Source: an uncultured Candidatus Saccharibacteria bacterium
GTDB lineage: Bacteria > Patescibacteriota > Saccharimonadia > Saccharimonadales > Saccharimonadaceae
Direction of reading: 5' to 3'
Assembly: GCA_937981355.1 (NCBI GenBank)
Contig: CALJPD010000001.1
Coordinates: 1 to 52,084 of the forward strand
Length of the DNA stretch: 52,084 nt
Under the pieces are notes generated by a model that saw only the letters and a list, made by a program, of their open reading frames with translations, did not search any database and was not told the origin of the DNA. The translations under genes and the position numbers were made by a program. Shown here piece by piece: positions 1 to 7,019 of this stretch (its first letter is position 1; every line of letters starts with the position of its first letter).

Positions 1-2
1 AG

Positions 3-1613
3 GAAACAGTGGCCGAGCAAGTGACCCAAACCTACCTCAAAGAGGTGGCAGCGGGTATTGGTGTAGTGGGTAATGGCATGGCGCAGGCTGGTGATGGTGC
101 TGGGCGCTTACACCAGGGGTCGGCGCAGCTCCAAGCGGGTCTTACTCAATACACTAATGGCGTCAGCCAACTGGCCAGCAAGCAGCAGACGCTAACGGCA
201 GGCCTGGGGCGGCTGCAGGCCGGCGCAGCGCAGGTTCAGCAGGGCACAGCGCAGCTAACTAGCCAACTGCCAACGGCAGCCCAAGTGGCCCAGCTAACGG
301 CTGGTATGCAGCAGATCAAACAGGGGATAAATACACTCAACGCCCAAGTGGCCCAGCCATCACCAGTGGTGGCGGCTCAACAGGCGGCTGTAGCCCAAGA
401 TGCGCAGCGAGTCGTGGGTGCGCTCCAGGCAATGCAAGTACCAGCCGCGTCGGCCGGGGCGATCCTCCAAAAGACTAGCGCGCAGGCGGCTGCGTCTGGC
501 GGTAGCACGACCATCACACTACCCGAGCTGCAGACCATAGCGAGTGCTCTGCAGCAGACCAAAGCTATTGCCGAGCAAACGCAGAGCTTGCTGGCCAACC
601 TCGATACTCTTACCAAAACACTTACTACTCAGCAGCAAACACTCAAGAATGGTGTGACAGCACTCAATACTGGCGTGGAGCAATTTGCCCCACAAGCCAC
701 CACTGCCTTTGCGGGGTACAACACAGTGCGGGCTGGTAGCGAGCGGCTCCAGGCTGGTGCAGCACAGGTGGCGGGCAATCTCGCAACAGCTCAGCAGGGT
801 AGTGGGCAACTAGCTCAGGGCGCAGCCACCTTGCAGCAGCACTCTAGCACGCTGGTACAGGCAAGCAACCAGCTGGCGGATGGCTCGAGCACACTAGCGC
901 ACAAACTGCAGACTGGTGCTGCTCAGGTAAAGCTCTTGCCAACCAGCCCAGCGGCTCAGCAGCAGATGGCCGCGCCTGTGGCGAGCAGCGAGCACAGTAC
1001 TGGCAGTGTGCCAAATTACGGCTATGCCATGGCACCATATATGCTCTCGCTAGCGCTCTTCGTTGGTGGGCTGGCTTTGACGACGATGTACCCAGTGCGC
1101 AAGACCTTCTCGCGCCAAGAAAATGCCTGGCGCTGGTGGCTGGCCAAGATGTCGGTCTTGGGGTTGGCTGCACTGGTGCAAGCAACGATTATGATGCTAG
1201 TGTTAGTCTATGTGGTAGGCTTGCAACCCGACCACCCGTGGCTATTTGCTGCCACAAGCTACCTTGCCTCGCTTGCCTTTATGTCGATAATTACGCTGCT
1301 GGTGATGGTGCTGGATAACCCTGGCCGGCTGGTGGTAATGATCATCATGGTGCTCCAGCTGGCAGCGAGCGAAGGGATATTCCCCATCCAAACAGCCTCT
1401 GGTTTCTTCCAGGCTATCAACCCATGGCTACCCATGACACACTCCATCATTGCCTATCGTCATGCGATCTCGGGTGGGGTAGATAGCGCGCTCTATACAC
1501 AGCACATGCTCATCTTGGCTGGCTTTGCGCTAGTGGCAAACGCGCTCCTCATGGGCTTCTTGGCCTGGCGTGGCACGCGGCAGTTTGCTCATACGACGGT
1601 GGATGGAGACTAA
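3..1613 (+). CDS. YhgE/Pip-type membrane protein, 5' end cut off by the window
   Basis: The reading frame is open to the window edge, so the N-terminus is missing; the GTG at 9 is probably internal. The first roughly 320 visible residues are a long Ala/Gln/Gly-rich, coiled-coil-like region with repeats of the type GAxQLxxG, typical of the extracellular part of YhgE/Pip proteins. From about residue 335 (YGYAMAPYMLSLALFVGG) there are five to six membrane segments resembling an ABC-2 type permease domain, with a cytoplasmic PVRKTFSR stretch between the first two. Family members are involved in phage infection (Pip) and in export of type VII-like substrates in Firmicutes; the role here is unknown. 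A terminator follows 28 nt after the stop. Family assignment is fairly sure, function is not. Confidence 0.8.
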   Translation, partial: ETVAEQVTQTYLKEVAAGIGVVGNGMAQAGDGAGRLHQGSAQLQAGLTQYTNGVSQLASKQQTLTAGLGRLQAGAAQVQQGTAQLTSQLPTAAQVAQLTAGMQQIKQGINTLNAQVAQPSPVVAAQQAAVAQDAQRVVGALQAMQVPAASAGAILQKTSAQAAASGGSTTITLPELQTIASALQQTKAIAEQTQSLLANLDTLTKTLTTQQQTLKNGVTALNTGVEQFAPQATTAFAGYNTVRAGSERLQAGAAQVAGNLATAQQGSGQLAQGAATLQQHSSTLVQASNQLADGSSTLAHKLQTGAAQVKLLPTSPAAQQQMAAPVASSEHSTGSVPNYGYAMAPYMLSLALFVGGLALTTMYPVRKTFSRQENAWRWWLAKMSVLGLAALVQATIMMLVLVYVVGLQPDHPWLFAATSYLASLAFMSIITLLVMVLDNPGRLVVMIIMVLQLAASEGIFPIQTASGFFQAINPWLPMTHSIIAYRHAISGGVDSALYTQHMLILAGFALVANALLMGFLAWRGTRQFAHTTVDGD

Positions 1614-1641
1614 AATTAATGTGCTGCGAGGCATAGTACAG

Positions 1642-1671
1642 AGCCGGCTATTGTGGGGTAGTCGGCTTTTT
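1642..1671 (+). terminator. Rho-independent terminator after the YhgE/Pip gene
   Basis: AGCCGGCT at 1642-1649 pairs with AGTCGGCT at 1660-1667 (8 bp, one G-U pair) around a 10-nt loop and runs into five or more T. Confidence 0.85.
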
Positions 1672-1717
1672 ACCTGTTTGCTGGCGAGGCTAGCTTTGAG
1701 ATTCGAGTAGACCATAT

Positions 1718-1747
1718 TTGACAGATATAGCAAATACAAAGTACTAT
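1718..1747 (+). promoter_or_regulatory. Sigma-70-type promoter for the 1785 gene
   Basis: TTGACA at 1718-1723 and TACTAT at 1742-1747, with an 18-bp spacer. The same pair of boxes with the same spacing occurs at 41728-41757. Confidence 0.65.
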
Positions 1748-1784
1748 AGCGGTAAATGGATAGTAGTAAATAAAGCAGGAGTCG

Positions 1785-2285
1785 ATGATAATGAAGAAAC
1801 CCCGGCAAAAAACAAGCAGTATGGAAGGGAGTTCTGCACAAAAATCAATTTTTGATAAGACAAACTCGCGCATTACGTTAAGTAATGAGAGTGCTACCGA
1901 TGATATAGACAAGATAGGTGCGCCACGGTTCTCGCTTGGACAAAAAGCAGCGGCTCTTGTTGCTCTACTTATTGGTATAAATGGTGCGGCATATTGCAGC
2001 AACCACGCAGACGCCCCAACTCATAGCGAAACAGCCGAAACGGCTGAGTCATTTGAGCAATCGGGTCGTGAGGTAGAATTTACAACTCCCGATGGTGAGA
2101 TTGATGTGAAGAAGGTCGACAGAGAAGTTTTGCACGGCATTACGACGCGCTATACCGAACTGCAGGGTAAGACGAAGACAGATCGTTATATGGATGATTC
2201 TCTTGTGGCTCGCCAGACTGACAAAAGAAGGGCTATTGAGGAGATTATTACAGCGAAGCGAACTATCGCTAACCGTGGTGGGTAA
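1785..2285 (+). CDS. Unknown single-pass membrane protein (166 aa)
   Basis: I do not recognise this protein. AGCAGGA lies 5 nt before the ATG at 1785; an ATG at 1791 is an alternative start with longer spacing. The first about 60 residues are polar and would be cytoplasmic; one hydrophobic segment (AAALVALLIGINGAAY) lies near residues 64-80, and the rest is a charged domain that would be outside. There is no signal-peptidase-like N-terminus. It has its own promoter and is followed 9 nt later by the 2295 gene, so the two probably form an operon. That the C-terminal half faces outward is inference. Confidence 0.7.
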   Translation: MIMKKPRQKTSSMEGSSAQKSIFDKTNSRITLSNESATDDIDKIGAPRFSLGQKAAALVALLIGINGAAYCSNHADAPTHSETAETAESFEQSGREVEFTTPDGEIDVKKVDREVLHGITTRYTELQGKTKTDRYMDDSLVARQTDKRRAIEEIITAKRTIANRGG

Positions 2286-2294
2286 GATGTCATC

Positions 2295-2696
2295 GTGACG
2301 ACAGTGGCTCACAAACAAAAAGACACAACCACCGGCAAGACAACCACCCGAGAGGAGGTGACGCTGGAGACGCCACAAGAGCCAGGGGCTGCCCAGCCGG
2401 CTGGTGAGTTGACGACGGAAGAGCTGCTGCAGATCACAGGCAACCCTGCCACAGAAGTTGCAGCAGCAAGCAGCTTCCGTCCAAGTGCCAATACTGACCC
2501 AAATGAGAAGCTGTACACACGGATGACGCGAACCACTAACGAGAATGGCACACCAACGTTTATCATCGAAGAAGCATCAGCTAGCACAGAGAACCCTGAT
2601 GACAGCAGCCCAAGTGATAGCGCATCATGGCAGCCAGTCTCCCGTGCGGAAACAGGCGAAAATTTGAGCAATATGCTGCGATTTTGGTGTGCATAG
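2295..2696 (+). CDS. Unknown soluble, low-complexity protein (133 aa)
   Basis: The chosen start is GTG at 2295, 9 nt after the upstream stop; no ATG gives a better start, because the ATG at 2287 runs into a stop after three codons. Translation is probably coupled to the gene before it. The product is rich in Thr, Glu, Ser and Pro, with no membrane segment, no cysteine pair and no motif I recognise, and looks largely disordered. A terminator lies 34 nt after the stop. That the frame is real is supported by its GC pattern and operon position; its role is unknown. Confidence 0.55.
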   Translation: MTTVAHKQKDTTTGKTTTREEVTLETPQEPGAAQPAGELTTEELLQITGNPATEVAAASSFRPSANTDPNEKLYTRMTRTTNENGTPTFIIEEASASTENPDDSSPSDSASWQPVSRAETGENLSNMLRFWCA

Positions 2697-2730
2697 ATAC
2701 ACTATCAATTCGTTGCGACACGAAGCAAAG

Positions 2731-2752
2731 GCCACCCCTCACGGGTGGCTTT
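2731..2752 (+). terminator. Terminator ending the 1785-2696 operon
   Basis: GCCACCC (2731-2737) pairs with GGGTGGC (2743-2749) around CTCAC, followed by TTT. The flanking AAA (2727-2729) and TTT lengthen the helix. Its T tract overlaps the -35 box of the RNase J promoter. Confidence 0.75.
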
Positions 2753-2780
2753 GACACACCTCACCATCATCTGCTATAAT
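2751..2780 (+). promoter_or_regulatory. Strong promoter of the RNase J gene
   Basis: Consensus TTGACA (2751-2756) and consensus TATAAT (2775-2780) separated by 18 bp. The 5' leader is about 70 nt and carries an AGAAGGAG ribosome binding site before ATG 2857. Confidence 0.85.
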
Positions 2781-2856
2781 ACAACCACTTATTGAGGCTC
2801 TTAGCCTGTCTCTTATTAGTAGAACCAGAATAATGTATTAGAAGGAGTGAGATACA

Positions 2857-5202
2857 ATGGGTCAACGACGAGTGGCCACACCCCAGGCAGATGACGCCAA
2901 GAAGCGTCCACACGCAAGCAAACAACCAGCGACAACCAACACGGTGCTCAGCGCCACCACCACACGCAAAGGCGAGGTCTTTCGGGCGCAGCGCCGCACC
3001 AGCGAGGGAGTCAATGCCCAGGCCTCGCAGCATGTTATTAATGTGCCGGTCAATAAGTCGGTCTACAATGGCTATGGCGGCAAGCAGTTTACTCTCAATA
3101 TGCAGCCCAAGCGACCCCGTGCCCCGCGCCCGACGCTCAAGGTTATCCCGATTGGTGGGGTGGGCGAGATGGGCATTGGTAAGAATATGACAGCCATCGA
3201 GTACGACAACGATATCATCATCATCGACATGGGCTTCCTCTTCCCAGGCAGCGACTACCCAGGCATCAACTACATCATCCCCGATACCCAGTGGCTAGAG
3301 GAGAATAAGCACAAGATTCGGGCACACATCTTTACCCACGGGCACCTCGACCATATCGGTGCCTTTCGGCACATCATCCCCAAGCTGCCTGCCCCAGTCT
3401 ATGGCACAGCCTTTACCTTGGGTATGCTGCAGCGCACCATGGCAGAGACCGATGGCAGCTACGAGCCAGAGTATCATGAGCTCAAGCCTGAGGAGCATGA
3501 GATCGTCCAGCTGTGTGACTCCTTTAGTGTGGAGCTGGTGCGGGTGAACCACTCCATTCCTGATTCGGCCGCAGTAGTGGTGCGTACACCAGTAGGGAAC
3601 ATTCTCAGTAGTGGTGACTGGCGTATCGAGGAGAACCCGGTGGATGGCCGCAAGTTCGACTTCGAGCGCTTGCAAGATATTGCGCACACCGAGGGCTTCC
3701 TCCTCATGATGAACGAATCGACCAACTGCGAGAGCGCTGGCACTCACACCCACGGTGAGCACGATATCCAGCACAGCATGGGTGAGGTGATGGATAAGTG
3801 GGCCAAGAGCCGCATCATCATCAGTAGTTTCTCTAGCCAGCTGCACCGGATTCAGCTCATCCTCGAGGAAGCAGAGAAGCATGGGCGTAAGGTAGCCTTT
3901 GCTGGCTTTAGTATGATCCAGAACCTGGAGGTAGCGCTGCGCACTGGTGCTATCAAGATCCCCAAAGATACGGTGGTCAAGATGGAAGACCTCGTGAAGC
4001 TGCCCGACCACAAGATTACCATTGTCTGTACGGGTAGCCAGGGAGAATTTAGTGCAGTGCTCAACCGCATGGCAACGGGGGCACATAAATTCGTCAAGAT
4101 CAAGGGGAGCGATGTGGTGGTCTTTAGCTCTAACCCCATCCCAGGCAACGAGAAGTACGTCGTACGCACCGTCGATGGCTTGATGCGCGAAGGTGGCGAC
4201 GTGGTGCAAAACGGCAAGACACACCTGACCGGGGTGGGGCCACTCCACCTGTCTGGCCATGGGTATTATGATGACCACGTGCGACTCATTAGTGCCGTCA
4301 AGCCCACATACTACCTGCCTAACCACGGCGAATTCCACATGTTAGTGCACAATGCTCGCCTAGCCGAGAAGGAGTGTGGCATCCCACGCAGTCATATCTT
4401 TGTCTGCGACCCAGGAGATATTGTGGAGTTTACTACCGATGGTGCGCACAAGATCGGGCGCATTCCGCACTCGGGCGGCACGATGTATGACGACGCTGGT
4501 GCAGTCGTGAGCGATGTCGTGCTGAAGGATCGCATCCATATGAGCCTGGAGGGGATGTTCGTTGTAGTGCTTACCGTCCAGCGTGGGACAGGTCGCCTCC
4601 TCACCAGTCCAGATATCATCAGCCGAGGCTTCATTTATCTGCGCGATAATGAAGAGCTGATGGGAATGATCCGCGCCTACCTCAAGCAAAAAGCAGCGCG
4701 CAGCATGGTGGGCTCGTATGACCTTGATGTCGTAAAGAAGGAAATCAAAGACGACATTGCCCGCGTTTTGTACGACCAAACACGCCGCATGCCCATTATT
4801 ATCCCAGTCATCAACGAAGTGGGTGCACCACAAAAGGCGTCGAGTCGCACTGCCCGTGTGGGCCGTGAAGTCCCAGCTGGGCGCTCGCGCCAGAGCCTCG
4901 CTGCGCCAGCTCAGCCACACACGCCACCGCGCATTGCCAAGGGTGGTGCCGCTGCCAAAGCAGCCGCCATTGCTGCACGCAAAACTGCTGGTGTATTGCC
5001 CGCGACAACAGAAGAGAAAGCACCAACCTGCCCAGCTAGCACGCGCAAGCGCCGCTCAGCCAATAATCGCACGACCGCACGCAGCAAGCAGCCGAGCAAT
5101 GACGCCTTCGCTGGCCTGCCACGCAAAAAGTTCCCGCCGCGGCAAGAGCCCGATACCGAAGTAGCCGTGCCAAAGGACCGCTCGAATCGCCGAAGCTACT
5201 AG
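2857..5202 (+). CDS. rnj: Ribonuclease J (781 aa, with long basic extensions)
   Basis: A metallo-beta-lactamase/beta-CASP ribonuclease that processes and degrades RNA by endonuclease and 5'-3' exonuclease action. The catalytic core starts near residue 93 (KVIPIGGVGEMG); the metal-binding motif HGHLDH is at about 161-166, with the first His preceded by Thr. Further core motifs are SGDWR and NHGEFHMLVHNA. The core resembles RNase J of Firmicutes (about 555 aa), but there is an additional Lys/Arg/Gln-rich N-terminus of about 90 residues and an Ala/Lys/Arg-rich tail from about residue 655. These are probably disordered and could bind RNA or partners; that is inference. It is monocistronic, between a strong promoter and a bidirectional terminator. 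Confidence 0.95.
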   Translation: MGQRRVATPQADDAKKRPHASKQPATTNTVLSATTTRKGEVFRAQRRTSEGVNAQASQHVINVPVNKSVYNGYGGKQFTLNMQPKRPRAPRPTLKVIPIGGVGEMGIGKNMTAIEYDNDIIIIDMGFLFPGSDYPGINYIIPDTQWLEENKHKIRAHIFTHGHLDHIGAFRHIIPKLPAPVYGTAFTLGMLQRTMAETDGSYEPEYHELKPEEHEIVQLCDSFSVELVRVNHSIPDSAAVVVRTPVGNILSSGDWRIEENPVDGRKFDFERLQDIAHTEGFLLMMNESTNCESAGTHTHGEHDIQHSMGEVMDKWAKSRIIISSFSSQLHRIQLILEEAEKHGRKVAFAGFSMIQNLEVALRTGAIKIPKDTVVKMEDLVKLPDHKITIVCTGSQGEFSAVLNRMATGAHKFVKIKGSDVVVFSSNPIPGNEKYVVRTVDGLMREGGDVVQNGKTHLTGVGPLHLSGHGYYDDHVRLISAVKPTYYLPNHGEFHMLVHNARLAEKECGIPRSHIFVCDPGDIVEFTTDGAHKIGRIPHSGGTMYDDAGAVVSDVVLKDRIHMSLEGMFVVVLTVQRGTGRLLTSPDIISRGFIYLRDNEELMGMIRAYLKQKAARSMVGSYDLDVVKKEIKDDIARVLYDQTRRMPIIIPVINEVGAPQKASSRTARVGREVPAGRSRQSLAAPAQPHTPPRIAKGGAAAKAAAIAARKTAGVLPATTEEKAPTCPASTRKRRSANNRTTARSKQPSNDAFAGLPRKKFPPRQEPDTEVAVPKDRSNRRSY

Positions 5203-5226
5203 GCAATGACTTAGCGTCACAAAAGC

Positions 5227-5258
5227 AAAAAAGCCAGCGCTATATAGCTGGCTTTTTT
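5227..5258. terminator. Bidirectional terminator between rnj and a reverse-strand small gene
   Basis: AAAAAAGCCAGC (5227-5238) and GCTGGCTTTTTT (5247-5258) form a perfect 12-bp inverted repeat with an 8-nt loop. The A run and T run make it work from both sides, for rnj (+) and the 53-aa gene (-). Confidence 0.9.
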
Positions 5259-5273
5259 GCTTGCAACCTGTGG

Positions 5274-5435
5274 TTACGTATCCGACTTAATTCGCTGCTG
5301 CAGCTCGTGCACCATCTCCTCCAGGCGTTTGATACGCTGCTGCGCGCGCAAATATTCGGCGAGCACTACCAGCACAAAGGCAATCACCGCAAGGGGTGCA
5401 ATCATTGTTACTATATTCCATACCATCTGCTGCAT
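5274..5435 (-). CDS. Small membrane peptide with a coiled-coil tail (53 aa)
   Basis: A short reverse-strand frame starts with ATG at 5435-5433, preceded by a near-perfect AAGGAGG site with 4-nt spacing. The product begins MQQMVWNIVTMIAPLAVIAF, has one membrane helix (about residues 6-26), then a charged amphipathic helix (RAQQRIKRLEEMVHELQQR) likely to form a coiled coil. The layout recalls small membrane-anchored coiled-coil adaptors, but I do not recognise a family. It converges on rnj and shares its terminator. The strong ribosome binding site and regular heptad-like tail argue that it is real; the function is unknown. Confidence 0.65.
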   Translation of the reverse strand: MQQMVWNIVTMIAPLAVIAFVLVVLAEYLRAQQRIKRLEEMVHELQQRIKSDT

Positions 5436-5672
5436 ACGACCTCCTTGTTTCTATTGTGACATAGAATGGACAAAATGGCTATTTTTGATGGCAAATTGTA
5501 GGAGAATGATAGCTATGGAAGGGGAGATCTTTGAGGAGATATTAGTAGAGAAAAGGTAGGCGGTATATGCTTAATAGTATTCCGTCAGAGAGAATAGTGA
5601 GCGGAGAAGTGTAAGAGCTATCAAGATGGTGATCAAATACGCACGATAATTACCCCCATTGAAGCAAATGTG

Positions 5673-6185
5673 CTAAGTTGGTAACCCCATTGATCTCAAT
5701 ATATCATCAACATTTTCTTCACTGCCAACTGTAGCGCATATGATATTAGTCATCTGTTGTAGTGAGTTTGGATCTGGAGTTAATCTTAGTTTTGTAGTTA
5801 AATCTGTTAGTTTTTTAAACGCATCAACTTTAATTTTTCCTACTTTTCTAAATCCATTATCAGCATTAGAATATTTTGTATATATTTCGTTATCGGATAA
5901 ATAGTCTATATGGTCGATAGATAAATAGGTTGGAGTATTCTTGAGCGGTTTTGCCGTGCATTCCTCGTAATCGTTAGGGTAAGTATATTTTACTGTTTTA
6001 TGGACCGAATATACATTTGACTTGTGTGTTGATACCCAAAATAATATACCTCCTCCTGGAAATCGGTTTCCAGCAAGCTTATATTTTGGCTTAACAACAC
6101 CAGTACTTTTTTCGTGCGAATGTACATCGAGGTGTATATTTCTAGCTTCAATAGTCTGAATAAAAAGCGGCTGTGGTAGATTCAT
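5673..6185 (-). CDS. Unknown partner of the Panacea protein, candidate toxin (170 aa)
   Basis: The protein starts MNLPQPLFIQTIEARNIHLD and has no membrane segment and no catalytic motif I recognise; a Gly-rich stretch (RFPGGGILFWVS) lies near residues 42-54, and the C-terminal part is helical and charged. It starts 9 nt after the end of the Panacea-domain gene on the same strand and has no own ribosome binding site, so translation is probably coupled. In known Panacea modules (SocA/SocB, PanA/PanT) the gene next to the Panacea gene encodes a toxin of very variable fold, so a toxin role is inferred from position only. The pair is much richer in A and T than its neighbours, which suggests horizontal transfer. 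Confidence 0.6.
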   Translation of the reverse strand: MNLPQPLFIQTIEARNIHLDVHSHEKSTGVVKPKYKLAGNRFPGGGILFWVSTHKSNVYSVHKTVKYTYPNDYEECTAKPLKNTPTYLSIDHIDYLSDNEIYTKYSNADNGFRKVGKIKVDAFKKLTDLTTKLRLTPDPNSLQQMTNIICATVGSEENVDDILRSMGLPT

Positions 6186-6194
6186 GGGCTGGTC

Positions 6195-6683
6195 TTACTT
6201 TAATTTCAAATTTAGCACTTCGCCCATATGTTCAGTGCCTCCAAGTGTGGCACCAATAGTAGTCATTGGCTTGGTTTTGTATGCAACCTGTGTAAGTGCT
6301 TTTGGACCATATCCTTTGAGGCTCTCAAGAACAGCATCTACATGTCCTAGGTCGGTTTCTGTTAGTTTATCTATCTTAGGTTCACTATCTTCTACAACCT
6401 TATATTTAATATACTCAGTTCCATAGTCTGTATACGCAGTATCCGACTTAATCTCACCACTCTCAACCAAATCAAATAGCACTTTTTCAATCTTTCCATC
6501 ATAAGGTCCAAAATGCCACCGGATATAATTGAAGTTTGTAATTTGTCCATTATTATTACCAACACTTACCAAATCACAAAGGTAACAAAGTTTAATTAAG
6601 CTCGTAACAGTAGAAAGATGATGTTTCGATACTAAATAATTAACGAGCTGCTTTGTTTTTTCACTAACCGTTTCATACTTCAT
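6195..6683 (-). CDS. Panacea-domain (DUF4065/SocA-like) protein, candidate antitoxin
   Basis: This 162-aa protein has the layout of the Panacea domain: an N-terminal helix pair (VNYLVSKHHLSTVTSLIKLCYLCDL) that matches the 'LxKLxYxxD' signature, followed by YIRWHFGPYDGKIEKVL, matching the 'xRxxYGPxxxxI' block, and a C-terminal helical part. Panacea proteins act as hypercompliant antitoxins that neutralise unrelated toxins, or as proteolytic adaptors (SocA). A clear TAAGGAG site precedes ATG 6683. It is the first gene of a two-gene operon with the 170-aa protein, in the usual antitoxin-first order. The domain call rests on motif memory, not on a profile search. Confidence 0.7.
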   Translation of the reverse strand: MKYETVSEKTKQLVNYLVSKHHLSTVTSLIKLCYLCDLVSVGNNNGQITNFNYIRWHFGPYDGKIEKVLFDLVESGEIKSDTAYTDYGTEYIKYKVVEDSEPKIDKLTETDLGHVDAVLESLKGYGPKALTQVAYKTKPMTTIGATLGGTEHMGEVLNLKLK

Positions 6684-6946
6684 AATAGTAACTCCTTATT
6701 TACATTTAATCACATCACTAACGTTCTGCATAATCGTAGTCTCCACTAAAGAGTTTCTATATTTTATACCACTATTGTGGCTCAATTTAACTGAGCAGCA
6801 TTTTAATTAGCATTACAATCTGCTATTGCGACAAAGTACAAGACTGCTAATAAATTGGTATCTTTATTTCCTCTGATTGATCGAATCTGATGTATTATAC
6901 AATTTAGTTCAGGGCTAGATTATATTCACGAAGAAAGAAACACCGA

Positions 6947-6975
6947 TTGCCTAATGTAGTAAATTATGCTACAAT
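6947..6975 (+). promoter_or_regulatory. Promoter of ftsK
   Basis: TTGCCT (6947-6952) and TACAAT (6970-6975), with a 17-bp spacer and TG two bases before the -10 box. The stretch 6684-6946 between the divergent genes is AT-rich, and I see no further gene in it; it should also hold the promoter of the Panacea operon, which I could not place. Confidence 0.7.
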
Positions 6976-7019
6976 ATACGCTATCAAACCAAGCATAAAC
7001 AGAGTACAATAAAAAGGAT

